A stretch of 64,000 nucleotides of DNA, taken from NCBI RefSeq assembly GCF_016623615.1, contig NZ_JAEHFX010000003.1, forward strand, positions 248,001-312,000, read 5' to 3'. This DNA is from Adhaeribacter terrigena (lineage in GTDB: Bacteria; Bacteroidota; Bacteroidia; Cytophagales; Hymenobacteraceae). Position 1 is the stretch's first letter. Every line of letters begins with the position of its first letter. Positions 52,995 through 61,400 of this stretch are shown here, in pieces. The position numbers and the translations under genes are program-made. The notes under the pieces were generated by a model. That model did no database searches. It was given only the letters and a program-made list of their open reading frames with translations, and had not been told where the DNA came from.

Positions 52995-53741
52995 ATGTTA
53001 TCGAAAGCAGTAAGCAAATACATCAATTCGCTGCAAATAAAGAAATATCGGAATCTCCATCAAACTTTTGTAGTAGAAGGGGCAAAAAGTGTGCGCGAGT
53101 TGCTGGCCTCGGATCTGGAAATCGAAAAGCTTTTTATAACCGAAGACTTTTTGGAGAAACATACCGGTTTGCTACGCAAAGGTTTGGAATATGAACTGGT
53201 TACCGAAAACCAGCTGGTGCAAGCCGGCACGTACGAAAGCAATAACGCCGGCCTGGCCATTGCGCGTATGAAAAGGCTGCCAAAACTGGCAATAAAACCC
53301 ACGGATCTGGTAATTGCTTTAGACGACATTCGCGACCCCGGTAATTTAGGCACAATAATCCGGATTGCCGATTGGTATGGCATTAATAAAATAATTTGTT
53401 CAGAAACCTGTGCCGATTTTTATAACCCGAAAGTGATTGCTTCAACCATGGGTTCTTTCACGCGCGTGGCTGCTTATTATGTAAACCTGCCGGATTTTCT
53501 GGCTTCGCTGCAGCCAGAGTTTAAAATTTACGGCGCGGCCATGGAAGGCGAAAACATTCATAAACTGAACCTGAAACCGGAAGGCGTATTAATTATGGGC
53601 AACGAAGCGAACGGATTGCGCCCGGAAACCCGGAAATATCTCACCAGCCTCATTAAAATTCCGGCCTTCGGAAAAGCTGAATCTTTGAATGTTGCGACGG
53701 CAACGGCTATTTTAGTTGATAATTTTTTCCGGCAAGAGTAA
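52995..53741 (+). CDS. TrmH/SpoU-family RNA methyltransferase
   Basis: The 248-residue protein has an N-terminal substrate-binding domain (YRNLHQTFVVEGAKSVRELL) and the SPOUT knot: IALDDIRDPGNLGTIIRIADWYG, IMGNEANGLRPETRKY, IPAFGKAESLNVATATAILV. It 2'-O-methylates a ribose in tRNA or rRNA with S-adenosylmethionine. The exact target is not clear. The start lies 12 bases from the divergent tamL start. Confidence 0.9.
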   Translation: MLSKAVSKYINSLQIKKYRNLHQTFVVEGAKSVRELLASDLEIEKLFITEDFLEKHTGLLRKGLEYELVTENQLVQAGTYESNNAGLAIARMKRLPKLAIKPTDLVIALDDIRDPGNLGTIIRIADWYGINKIICSETCADFYNPKVIASTMGSFTRVAAYYVNLPDFLASLQPEFKIYGAAMEGENIHKLNLKPEGVLIMGNEANGLRPETRKYLTSLIKIPAFGKAESLNVATATAILVDNFFRQE

Positions 53742-54407
53742 GTAGTTAAGTTTACAATTGAGTTTTTAAGCCAGGAAGGATAGCGTTTTTATTGTCATTC
53801 TGGGATTCAGCGAAGAACCTTGATAGCAGAAAGCTGTTTTTTAGCTTGGAAGAATACCATTTCCCATAGCTGGCTTTCTGCCTTTTATCATTAGCTGAAT
53901 TAGCTTTTAACTCACTTCTGTGTTCTTTTTGTCCCCGAAAGGGTTCGGGATGTTCCACTTGACACAATATAAACCAGCGAAAATCAAGCGGCACGTCCCG
54001 AAGCATTTAGGGAGCAAGCGCAAACTTCCCGCAAGCCTGCGGGACAAGCGCTGACCGCTCAAACAACGCTTTGACAAAAAGCCACCGTGGTACATTCGCT
54101 TCTTTGTAGTGAACGGAGCAGTGCCTAGATGGTGAGTTTTAGTGGCTTTGCAAGCGACAAAATTTGCTGCCGTAAGCGAAAATTCTGCTGGTAATTCTTC
54201 GCTTTTTGTTTATCGTGCTCCGCTCTCGAGATCGAGTAGGAGTTTCTAAAACACAGAATACTCTAATCCCCTAATCTGATGAATCCCAATTCAGACAAAA
54301 AATCCTGTTCATCTTTTAAATCCTAAAAATCGTGTTCAAAACGGTACCAAATAAATAAAAAGGAAGCCCGTAAGCTTCCTTTTTCAGTCAAATTAAAACT
54401 ACTACTA
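53742..54407. other. 666-base gene-free region with structured hairpins
   Basis: No credible gene. It holds a near copy of the 16-bp palindrome (53774-53791), a degenerate REP half (53793-53815), and several GGGA/TCCC hairpins: TCCCCGAA/TTCGGGA at 53931-53949 and the perfect TCCCGCA/TGCGGGA at 54026-54043. Short ORFs on the minus strand overlap the hairpins and look spurious. From 54260 on it is AT-rich, with a terminator at 54357-54384. It could be a degraded mobile repeat or a structured RNA. Confidence 0.5.
54357..54384 (-). terminator. Terminator after the outer-membrane protein gene
   Basis: AAAAAGGAAGC (54357-54367) pairs exactly with 54374-54384; loop of 6. Confidence 0.8.
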
Positions 54408-55517
54408 TTAAATCGTAATGCCGAAGCTCAGCACGTTGGCTTTTGGGCCTCGGCCGTCTTTAAATAATTCGTTCAGGTTGTAATTGGCGAACAGATCAAA
54501 ACCGCGGTAACCGATGGTGGCTTTCAGACCGTATTGAAGTTCTTCGAGGTTGAAATTGCCCTGGTCTTTGTCTTTTTTAGTGTCGCCTTCCAGGTTGTAT
54601 TTAATTTTGGTGTGGCTGCCCAAGCGGTACCCTACAAACCCGCCGGCCCCAAACCGGAAAGAAGAATGGCCTTTTTTATCTTTGAAATTCAGGACTACCA
54701 TCAGCGGAAGGTTGGCGCTGGAAGTAGCGAGTTTTGATTTTTCGAGGTTGCGTTCTGATTTTCTCAACACAGTTTCAGATTGGCCGTTTGTTTCCTCTTC
54801 CAAAAGAACGTAGTTATGGTCGAACATGTAATTGTTGAAGGCAAAATCTACGCCGGTGCGCAAATGAAGCGGGCTTCTTTTACCCCCGATCCGCACCTGG
54901 TAATAAGGATTGAGACTCACATAACGCGAACCCCATGGTTTCAGGCCGGCTTTATCCAAATCGGTTCCTCCGTCATTCAGCAGGGTATTGAAACCCAGAT
55001 CGAAATTCAGACCACTTTGATGACGGCGATTTGCATTTTTAGCTTTTTTAAGCGAATCTGCTTCAATTAAAGTAGATTTAACCGTGGCTTTATCCTTTTC
55101 TTTTTCCTCATATTCTACATCGATGTTAAGCTGCGATAGTTTGGTTTCGCCTTTTTCATCTTTTTCCAACCCTTTCATGGTGATGCTGATCTTTTCCGGG
55201 CGGCGTTTGTCTTTGGTTTCTTCAGCCGGACGGAAGCTTACGGTATAATCTTTTCCGTTCACGTCTTTCTTTTCCATTTTTTCAGCTTCAGAAATGTACT
55301 TGTTGAGCATCACCATCAGCGAATCGAGGCTGTAGTTCTGGAAAGATTTCAGCTGCTCAGTATTTTTAACCACCAGGCTCATTTTAGCGCCGTTGGCTAG
55401 TTTTACCAAAATGGTATCGTCTTTAGGTGCTACTTTTGGGCTGAAATCAGCGGCCGAAACAGGCAAAGCGGTAGTGGTTGCCAGGCCGAGTACGGCCAGC
55501 AGGAATAAGCGTTTCAT
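54408..55517 (-). CDS. Outer-membrane beta-barrel protein with charged periplasmic region
   Basis: The 369-residue protein has a signal peptide (1-22). Residues of about 30-165 are highly charged (Lys/Glu/Asp) and mostly helical or coiled-coil. From about 165 the pattern becomes porin-like: LNFDLGFNTLLNDGG, YYQVRIGGKRSPLHLRTGVDFAFN, FRFGAGGFVGYRLGSHTKIKYNLEG, ending GPKANVLSFGITI. It follows the sigma/anti-sigma pair by 26 bases and may be their reporter or target (inference). No named family. Confidence 0.7.
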   Translation of the reverse strand: MKRLFLLAVLGLATTTALPVSAADFSPKVAPKDDTILVKLANGAKMSLVVKNTEQLKSFQNYSLDSLMVMLNKYISEAEKMEKKDVNGKDYTVSFRPAEETKDKRRPEKISITMKGLEKDEKGETKLSQLNIDVEYEEKEKDKATVKSTLIEADSLKKAKNANRRHQSGLNFDLGFNTLLNDGGTDLDKAGLKPWGSRYVSLNPYYQVRIGGKRSPLHLRTGVDFAFNNYMFDHNYVLLEEETNGQSETVLRKSERNLEKSKLATSSANLPLMVVLNFKDKKGHSSFRFGAGGFVGYRLGSHTKIKYNLEGDTKKDKDQGNFNLEELQYGLKATIGYRGFDLFANYNLNELFKDGRGPKANVLSFGITI

Positions 55518-55543
55518 AATTTTAAAGGGATTTTAAGTCTTTT

Positions 55544-56452
55544 TTAGATATCGAGTACTTTGGAGAATTTCTCTTGAATGTTGCGGGTGCCCATGGCCAG
55601 TTTCGAATCGGAATTTAAACCAATGGCCTGAAGGTCCACGCGTTCGCCGTTTTTCAGGTTCTTTGCCTGTTTAAAGATGCTTTTCAGTTTAGAATTTTTG
55701 TCTTCTTCAGCAGTCGTTTCTGCCATAGCAAGCGCATTTTCCGAATTGTCTTTTTTCACGATCACTTCAATGGCCATGCCCGCTAAAAGTGCCGGTTTGG
55801 TTTCCGAAGTTTTTGCATGCTCCGCTTTATTACTTTGCGTGGAAGCGATCAGATTTTCTTCCGTTTTTTGCACTAGCTGCTCCGAATTTGGTTGTTCCTG
55901 AATCGGAGTATTATGAATTGATTTTTCAGTTTTAACCTTTTTCGTAACCTGGGCAATTTGCGTTTTCGGAGCATTAGCAACGGTAGTTTTTACTTCCGTT
56001 TTGATACCGTTTTTAACAGCGTTTCTGCTGCTGATTTCATTTTTACTTTCAATAACAGTTTCCGGCGTTTTTATTGCCGCAATCATGGTTTCCGGAGCAG
56101 AAATTTTTTCTGAAACCGGTGCCGAAACTTCCGGCGTTTTTACTGTTGGTGCTGCAATTTCAGTGGTTTTGTTTACCGCCAGCGGCATTTCAGTTTTTCC
56201 GCCGAAATAGCTACCGTTTTTAAAGATGCCTACCGAAATAAAGAGCAAAACCACGGCTGCAGCGGCGTAATGCCACCACATTAAAATGCGGCGCTCTTCT
56301 TTCTTTTCTTCCGGCTGCACCAACTCAGTTTCGGGCGCAGCGATTGGTGTGTTCAGCTGACTTTGCAGGCGCGCCCAGGCATCGGCCGAGGGCTGGCGGT
56401 TTAGGTTTTGCAACCCTTCCTTAAAGCGCGAATCTATATTGTGCTGTTCCAT
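55544..56452 (-). CDS. Single-pass membrane protein, putative anti-sigma factor
   Basis: The 302-residue protein begins with a cytosolic part (MEQHNIDSRFKEGLQNLNRQPSADAWARLQSQL) typical of small anti-sigma factors in Bacteroidota, then one transmembrane helix (about 58-77, MWWHYAAAAVVLLFISVGIF) and a long low-complexity periplasmic region rich in Thr, Lys, Glu and Pro. Its start overlaps the end of the sigma gene by 32 bases, which fits cotranscribed sigma/anti-sigma pairs. No FecR domain is seen. Confidence 0.7.
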   Translation of the reverse strand: MEQHNIDSRFKEGLQNLNRQPSADAWARLQSQLNTPIAAPETELVQPEEKKEERRILMWWHYAAAAVVLLFISVGIFKNGSYFGGKTEMPLAVNKTTEIAAPTVKTPEVSAPVSEKISAPETMIAAIKTPETVIESKNEISSRNAVKNGIKTEVKTTVANAPKTQIAQVTKKVKTEKSIHNTPIQEQPNSEQLVQKTEENLIASTQSNKAEHAKTSETKPALLAGMAIEVIVKKDNSENALAMAETTAEEDKNSKLKSIFKQAKNLKNGERVDLQAIGLNSDSKLAMGTRNIQEKFSKVLDI

Positions 56453-56990
56453 TTTTTTCTATGCTAAATTTATCCTGGGCAGTAACCCATTTTTGTAATA
56501 AAGCTCTTGCCTTGCTTAACTGCGATTTAGAAGTTCCTTCGTTTATCTGCAGCATGTCGGCAATTTCTTTATGCGAATACCCTTCTATGGCGTAAAGGTT
56601 GAAAACGGCGCGGTATCCGGCTGGTAATTCGTGGAGCAGCGCTAAAAGTTCTGCTTCGTTCAGCGCGGTGTCGGCTTGTTCCTGGGCAGCGAGCTGCAGA
56701 TGTTCTTTTTCTACGGCCAAATGCAAAGGCTCCTTTTTGCGTAAAAACATCAGCGCTTCGTTTACAATTACCCGGCGCAGCCAGCCTTCAAAATTTCCTT
56801 TTCCTTCGTACTGTTTCGCATTCTGAAACACTTTCACCATTCCCGTAATCATCACTTCTTCGGCATCCATTTCGTTTTTCAGGTAGCGCAAGCAAACTCC
56901 CAGCATCTGACCCGAATACCGATCGTAGATCGCTTTCTGGGCTTTCGGGTCGCCGTTTTGCAGGTTTGCTATGAGTTCGGTTGTGATCAC
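56421..56990 (-). CDS. ECF-type sigma-70 factor
   Basis: About 189 residues. Region 2 is at DPKAQKAIYDRYSGQMLGVCLRYLKNEMDAEEVMITGMVKVFQNAKQYEGKGNFEGWLRRVIVNEALMFLRKK; region 4 is LHELPAGYRAVFNLYAIEGYSHKEIADMLQINEGTSKSQLSKARALLQKW. It should direct RNA polymerase to its own operon or envelope genes. The start is uncertain: a TTG at 57044 is in frame, but it is part of a TAnnTTTG box at 57042-57049. Transcription from that box would start inside the frame, so I prefer the GTG at 56990. Confidence 0.85.
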   Translation of the reverse strand: MITTELIANLQNGDPKAQKAIYDRYSGQMLGVCLRYLKNEMDAEEVMITGMVKVFQNAKQYEGKGNFEGWLRRVIVNEALMFLRKKEPLHLAVEKEHLQLAAQEQADTALNEAELLALLHELPAGYRAVFNLYAIEGYSHKEIADMLQINEGTSKSQLSKARALLQKWVTAQDKFSIEKNGTAQYRFAL

Positions 56991-57041
56991 GGGTAGCAGT
57001 GTTTCAGTAGTCGTTTCTTTGGGTTTCTGCTTATATAGATG

Positions 57042-57049
57042 CAAAGGTA
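57042..57049 (-). promoter_or_regulatory. TAnnTTTG box for the sigma operon
   Basis: The minus strand reads TACCTTTG. It overlaps the upstream TTG codon that could otherwise be read as the start. Confidence 0.5.
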
Positions 57050-57376
57050 CCGGTAGCGGTTGCCTTACAGGTAAGAAAAATTTTAATTATTTTTTATAAT
57101 ATAAATAAGGTATTGATAATGAATGTTTTAAAAATATGAAAATAAACAAAAAAAGCCCCGAATTGCTTCAGGGCTTTACTTTTTTACTTCAAATGGATAG
57201 CGTTTTAGGAAATTATAGAATGAGAGAATGATTGAATTATAGAATAAGAGAATAAAAGGAAGGTTAGAATTAATTCTGATATTTTTTATTTATAATATTC
57301 AATCATTCAATCATTCAACCATTGAACCATTTAACCATTTAACCATTCGACCATTTAACCATTCAACCATTCAAAC
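57050..57376. other. Gene-free spacer: terminator and 8-bp tandem repeat
   Basis: It contains a hairpin AAGCCCCGAA/TTCAGGGCTT (57153-57177, one mismatch, T run 57181-57185), a near copy of the 16-bp palindrome (57193-57207), GAATGATTGAAT (57226-57237) paired with 57297-57308, and an 8-base tandem array (57306-57377). No ORF. Confidence 0.65.
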
Positions 57377-57377
57377 C
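57306..57377. repeat. 8-bp tandem repeat, unit CCATTNAA, about nine copies
   Basis: The spacer has strictly 8-base periodicity with CCATT conserved and the variable bases T/C/G following. It is directly at the 3' end of the PorP/SprF gene (stop at 57377). It looks slippage-prone. Confidence 0.7.
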
Positions 57378-58405
57378 TACCACATCCATTGCGGACAAAT
57401 TGCCTTCCCGCGGTTCTGCAGTTTCAGGCCCAGCACAATTTCGTGGCTGCCGGAGCTGGCATGGCGCAATTCGGACGTTACCGCATCGTAAGAATAAGCT
57501 ACTTCAAGAAGCGGCGAAATATTGATCCCGGCTAAAACCGAAACGGCATCTTTATGGCGGTAAGAAACGCCACCCCAAACCCGCTCCGCAACAATCGCTT
57601 TCACGTTCAGGTCCGCGGTTAAAGCGGTTGGCGCCGATTTCACCATAAAAGAAGGCACTACGGTCAGGTCGCGGTTTATATCGAAACGGTAGCCGCCGGT
57701 CAGGTAAAAGTGCGGTTGCGCAAAGCCAGGCCGCTGGAAACCGGTTTGCTGGGAAGCGGTTTCGGTATTCGCTAAAAGCTGCATGGCCGAAAGCCCTGCA
57801 AAAAACTGATCGGAATAGATCCAGGTACCAAAACCCAGGTCCATTTTTACGTCGTTCAGGCGGTCGGAATACAAAGCCGGGTCGTTAGCAGTTACCGTAG
57901 TAGCCATGGCCCGATTCAGGCTGAACTGGTTGATGCCCGTAGCTGTGCCCATAGCCACTTTCACCCGGTTGGTAACCGGCAAATGGAAAGCGTAAGTCAG
58001 GTTAATGGTGGTATTCTGAATGATGCCCGTTTTATCGGCCTGCACCAAACCTCCAAAACCGTGGTGCGGATTCGCTTTCTTGAAACGGTTGTTTTTGTTT
58101 ACTTTATATCGTGGCCTTCTCACCGCGCTACGCATCATGCTGGTTTTATTGATGCGGTTGCGGTCCTGCTTGCCGATAGCGGTATGGAAACTGGTGTAAA
58201 AAGTGCTCGGTGCTCCTTCCAGGCCGGCCCATTGTTTCCGGAAACCCAATTTCACATCGGTATAATTCTCAATACCGCTGATAGCCGGGTTTACCAGAAG
58301 ATTGTTCAGCGAATATTGGCTGTATTGAGGGCGCTGCTGCGCAAAAGTAGTCCCGATAATTCCTGTTAATAATATAAAAAGGATTGCGGGTAAAAGTTTC
58401 TTCAT
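57377..58405 (-). CDS. PorP/SprF-family type IX secretion membrane protein
   Basis: The 342-residue protein has a signal peptide (about 1-22) and the family opening QQRPQYSQYSLNNLLVNPAISGIENYTDVKLGFRKQWAGLEGAPSTFYTSFHTAIG. The rest is a predicted outer-membrane barrel. In Flavobacterium the SprF homologue is needed for secretion of the adhesin SprB, encoded next to it. Here the gene starts 5 bases after an adhesin with a CHU_C tail, so a dedicated pair is likely. An internal Arg/Lys-rich loop (MRSAVRRPRYKVNKNNRFKKAN) is unusual. Confidence 0.88.
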   Translation of the reverse strand: MKKLLPAILFILLTGIIGTTFAQQRPQYSQYSLNNLLVNPAISGIENYTDVKLGFRKQWAGLEGAPSTFYTSFHTAIGKQDRNRINKTSMMRSAVRRPRYKVNKNNRFKKANPHHGFGGLVQADKTGIIQNTTINLTYAFHLPVTNRVKVAMGTATGINQFSLNRAMATTVTANDPALYSDRLNDVKMDLGFGTWIYSDQFFAGLSAMQLLANTETASQQTGFQRPGFAQPHFYLTGGYRFDINRDLTVVPSFMVKSAPTALTADLNVKAIVAERVWGGVSYRHKDAVSVLAGINISPLLEVAYSYDAVTSELRHASSGSHEIVLGLKLQNRGKAICPQWMW

Positions 58406-58410
58406 AAAAA

Positions 58411-61400
58411 TTAACGAACGATGTTGATGTTTCCGGAAAGCGGCGCTTCCGTTTTATTTAAATAAATGATATAGTAATAAGTCGCGATCGGAAGTTGCTC
58501 ACCGTTCTGAGAAACGCCGTTCCAGGGCTGCGGATAACCGGTTGACTCGTACACTTTCGCGCCCCAGCGGTTGAAGATTTCGATGCGGCAATTGCGGTAT
58601 TCTTCCAGGCCTTTAATTTCCCAGGTATCGTTTATGCCGTCGTTATTTGGCGTGAAGGTGTTCACGATCTTTATTTTTGGCAGCACAGTTACCGTAACTT
58701 CATCAGTAGAAACGCAGCCGGATTCAGAAACAACTTCCAGGGTATAAGTAGAGGTTTTATCTGGGGTGGCAACCGGGTTGGCGATATTCGGATTGCTCAG
58801 TCCTTCCGCCGGGAACCACTTGTAGGAAACCCCGCCCTGGCCTTTTAAGGCAGTGCTTTTACCACTGATCACATCCACGTCTTCTCCGGCATCAGCAGTA
58901 GCTTCCCGTACGTTCACGTTCACTGCAATTCTGGTACTGGCGCAGCTATTTTGCACGGCTTGCACGTAATAAGTTTTGCTTTTGGTTAAGGCCGGCGTGG
59001 TGAAAGAAACGCCTTTACCGATCAACTGACCGCCATTCGCTGTTTCGTACCATTCAAATTCGGATTCGGTGGTATTGTAATTTTGCACCGGCAATACCAG
59101 AATGGCAGCCGTACCGGAACAGATATCCTGCGAAGCAATGGCTGGCGGCGATGGGATCTGGTTTACTTTTATTTCAATAGCAGCACTGATATTATCAGAG
59201 CAGTAACCGGCGCTAACTTTGCGGCGGAACCACGTAGTTTGCTGTAAAGTACCCGGCTGATAGTCTGCCCCATTGTTTATGCCGGTTGCCGTAACAAAGC
59301 TATTAACAGTGCCCGAAGAACTCATTTCCCAAACGTAAGTATAAGAGCCGGAACCGCCCGTTGGAGCAGAGCCCAGCAACACAGCCGGAGCCGAACCCGC
59401 ACAAATGGTTTGCGCCACACTGACGGTATTATTTGAAATATTGGGGTTAACAATGATCTGTACCACGTTGCTTTCCAAGGTATAAGCACCTGAAATTACG
59501 GTTCTCTTAAACCAGGTTGTCTGGGTTAAAATACCCGGTTGGTAGTCTTTCTGACCGGCAATTCCGGCCGCCGTGCTGAATCCTGCATTAGCCCCTGCAG
59601 TGCTCATTTCCCACAAATAAGTATAGTTGCCTATACCTCCAATTGGCGTTGTTCCGGCTAAAAGGCCCGGAGCATTGTTTTGGCAGATTGTCTGATTCTG
59701 TTGAATTACGTTATTGGCAATTGCCGGAACTACCGTAAGCTGCACCACATTCGAAACCAGTTCACAATCACCGGAGCGAACAACTCGGCGCAGCCAGGTA
59801 GTTTGGGCAATGGCACCCGGCTGGAAATGCCGACTGTTGGCTGAAATTCCTGTAAAGCCGGAAGCATTACCTGTTATGCTGATCTCCCAGGTATACGCGT
59901 AGTTTCCGTTACCGCCCGTTGGCAAAGAACCATTTAATAAAGCCGGAGTTGAACCACTATAAACTGTTTGTGAAGCTGAAATGGTGTTCGAAGCCAGCGG
60001 AGGGTTTACTTCCACTTTCAGGGCGGCAGAAGTCTGCGAACAGTTTCCGGAGAAAACCACGCGGCGGAACCAGGTAGTTTGTTGTAAAGCCGGGGCGGTA
60101 TAGTGCAGATTCTGATTCGCATTAGGCGCTGGCACGAAACCTTGGTTTGCGCCATTGGTGCTCATCTGCCACAGATACGTGAAGGTTCCGTTACCACCTA
60201 TTGGCTGCGTGGCATTGATGATCTGCGGCGTATTACCGGCGCAAATGATCTGCGGCTGGGTAGTAATAGTATTCGATATTATTCCCGGAATGACCGTGAT
60301 TTTTACGCTCGCGCTGTTATTTTGCTGGCAAGAGCCCGAAGAAACCACGCGGCGGAACCAGGTAGTTTGGGTAAGCGCTGCAGGGGCATAATTTACCGCT
60401 AAATGATTACCGGCCGCAGGAGCGAAGGTTACATTATCAGTGCTGCTTTCCCAAATGTAAGTGTAAGCACCGTTGCCACCGGCCGGTAAAGAACCGGTCA
60501 GGGAAGTTGGGATTTCGCCGGCGCAAATGGTTTGGTTCATGCTGATGAAGTTGTTGGCAATTACCGGCATCACGTTTATCGTTACTTTGCTGCGCACCGT
60601 ACTGTGGCAGCCCTGCGCATTGATTGCTTCCAGGAAATATTCAGTAGTGTTTTGCAAAGCCGGCGTGTTGAACGTATTTCCGGAGAAAATTGGCTGGCCG
60701 CCCGTTGCAGCGTTAAACCACTGATATTGCAGGCCGTTTCCGTTGGCAGTTAAAGTGGCAGTTGCACCCGCACAAATCGTCTGGGCAGTAACAATCGCAG
60801 CAACCGGACGGGCAATTACCTGAACTTTCACCGGCTGCGAATATTCGGCGCACGGTCCGGAAGTTACTTTCCGGCGGAACCAAGTCGTTTGCGTAAGCGC
60901 AGTGGGCGTGAAATTCACGGTATTGTTAGCACCGGAAACCGAAGTAAAGTTTACAGAATCGGTACTGATTTCCCATCCAAAAGTATAAGTGCCGTTGCCT
61001 CCTGCCGGGGCAGAACCGTTAATTTGCGTTGGAATTTCATTCGCACAAATAATCTGATTTCCAATTAGGGCGTTGTTGGTTAATACCGGCAAAACCAAAA
61101 CGGTAGCTTTTGTGCGGGTAAAACTCGGGCAACCTTCCGCGCTGACTGCCTGCACGTAATAATCGGTTGTAGCTGATAAAACCGGCGTTTGGAAGGTGGA
61201 GCCGGTGAAGATCAGGTTTCCGTTTTGTGAAGCATCAAACCACTGGTAAGTACCCGTTGAGCCGCTGGCTGTTAACGTTGCGCTGCCGGAACCGCAGATC
61301 GTTGCATTCGCAACTGTTGGGGCCAGAGCAATTGGATTAACGGTTACCTGCACGGCTTTTCTATTGGAAGTTTCGCAACCCTGCGCATTATAAGCAGCCA

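Noticed and set aside
53752-54095. Two minus-strand ORFs of 84 and 62 codons
   Set aside because: They overlap hairpins, have no family resemblance and odd composition; treated as spurious.
57306-57377. A CRISPR array
   Set aside because: The units are 8 bases with no spacers and no cas genes are present.
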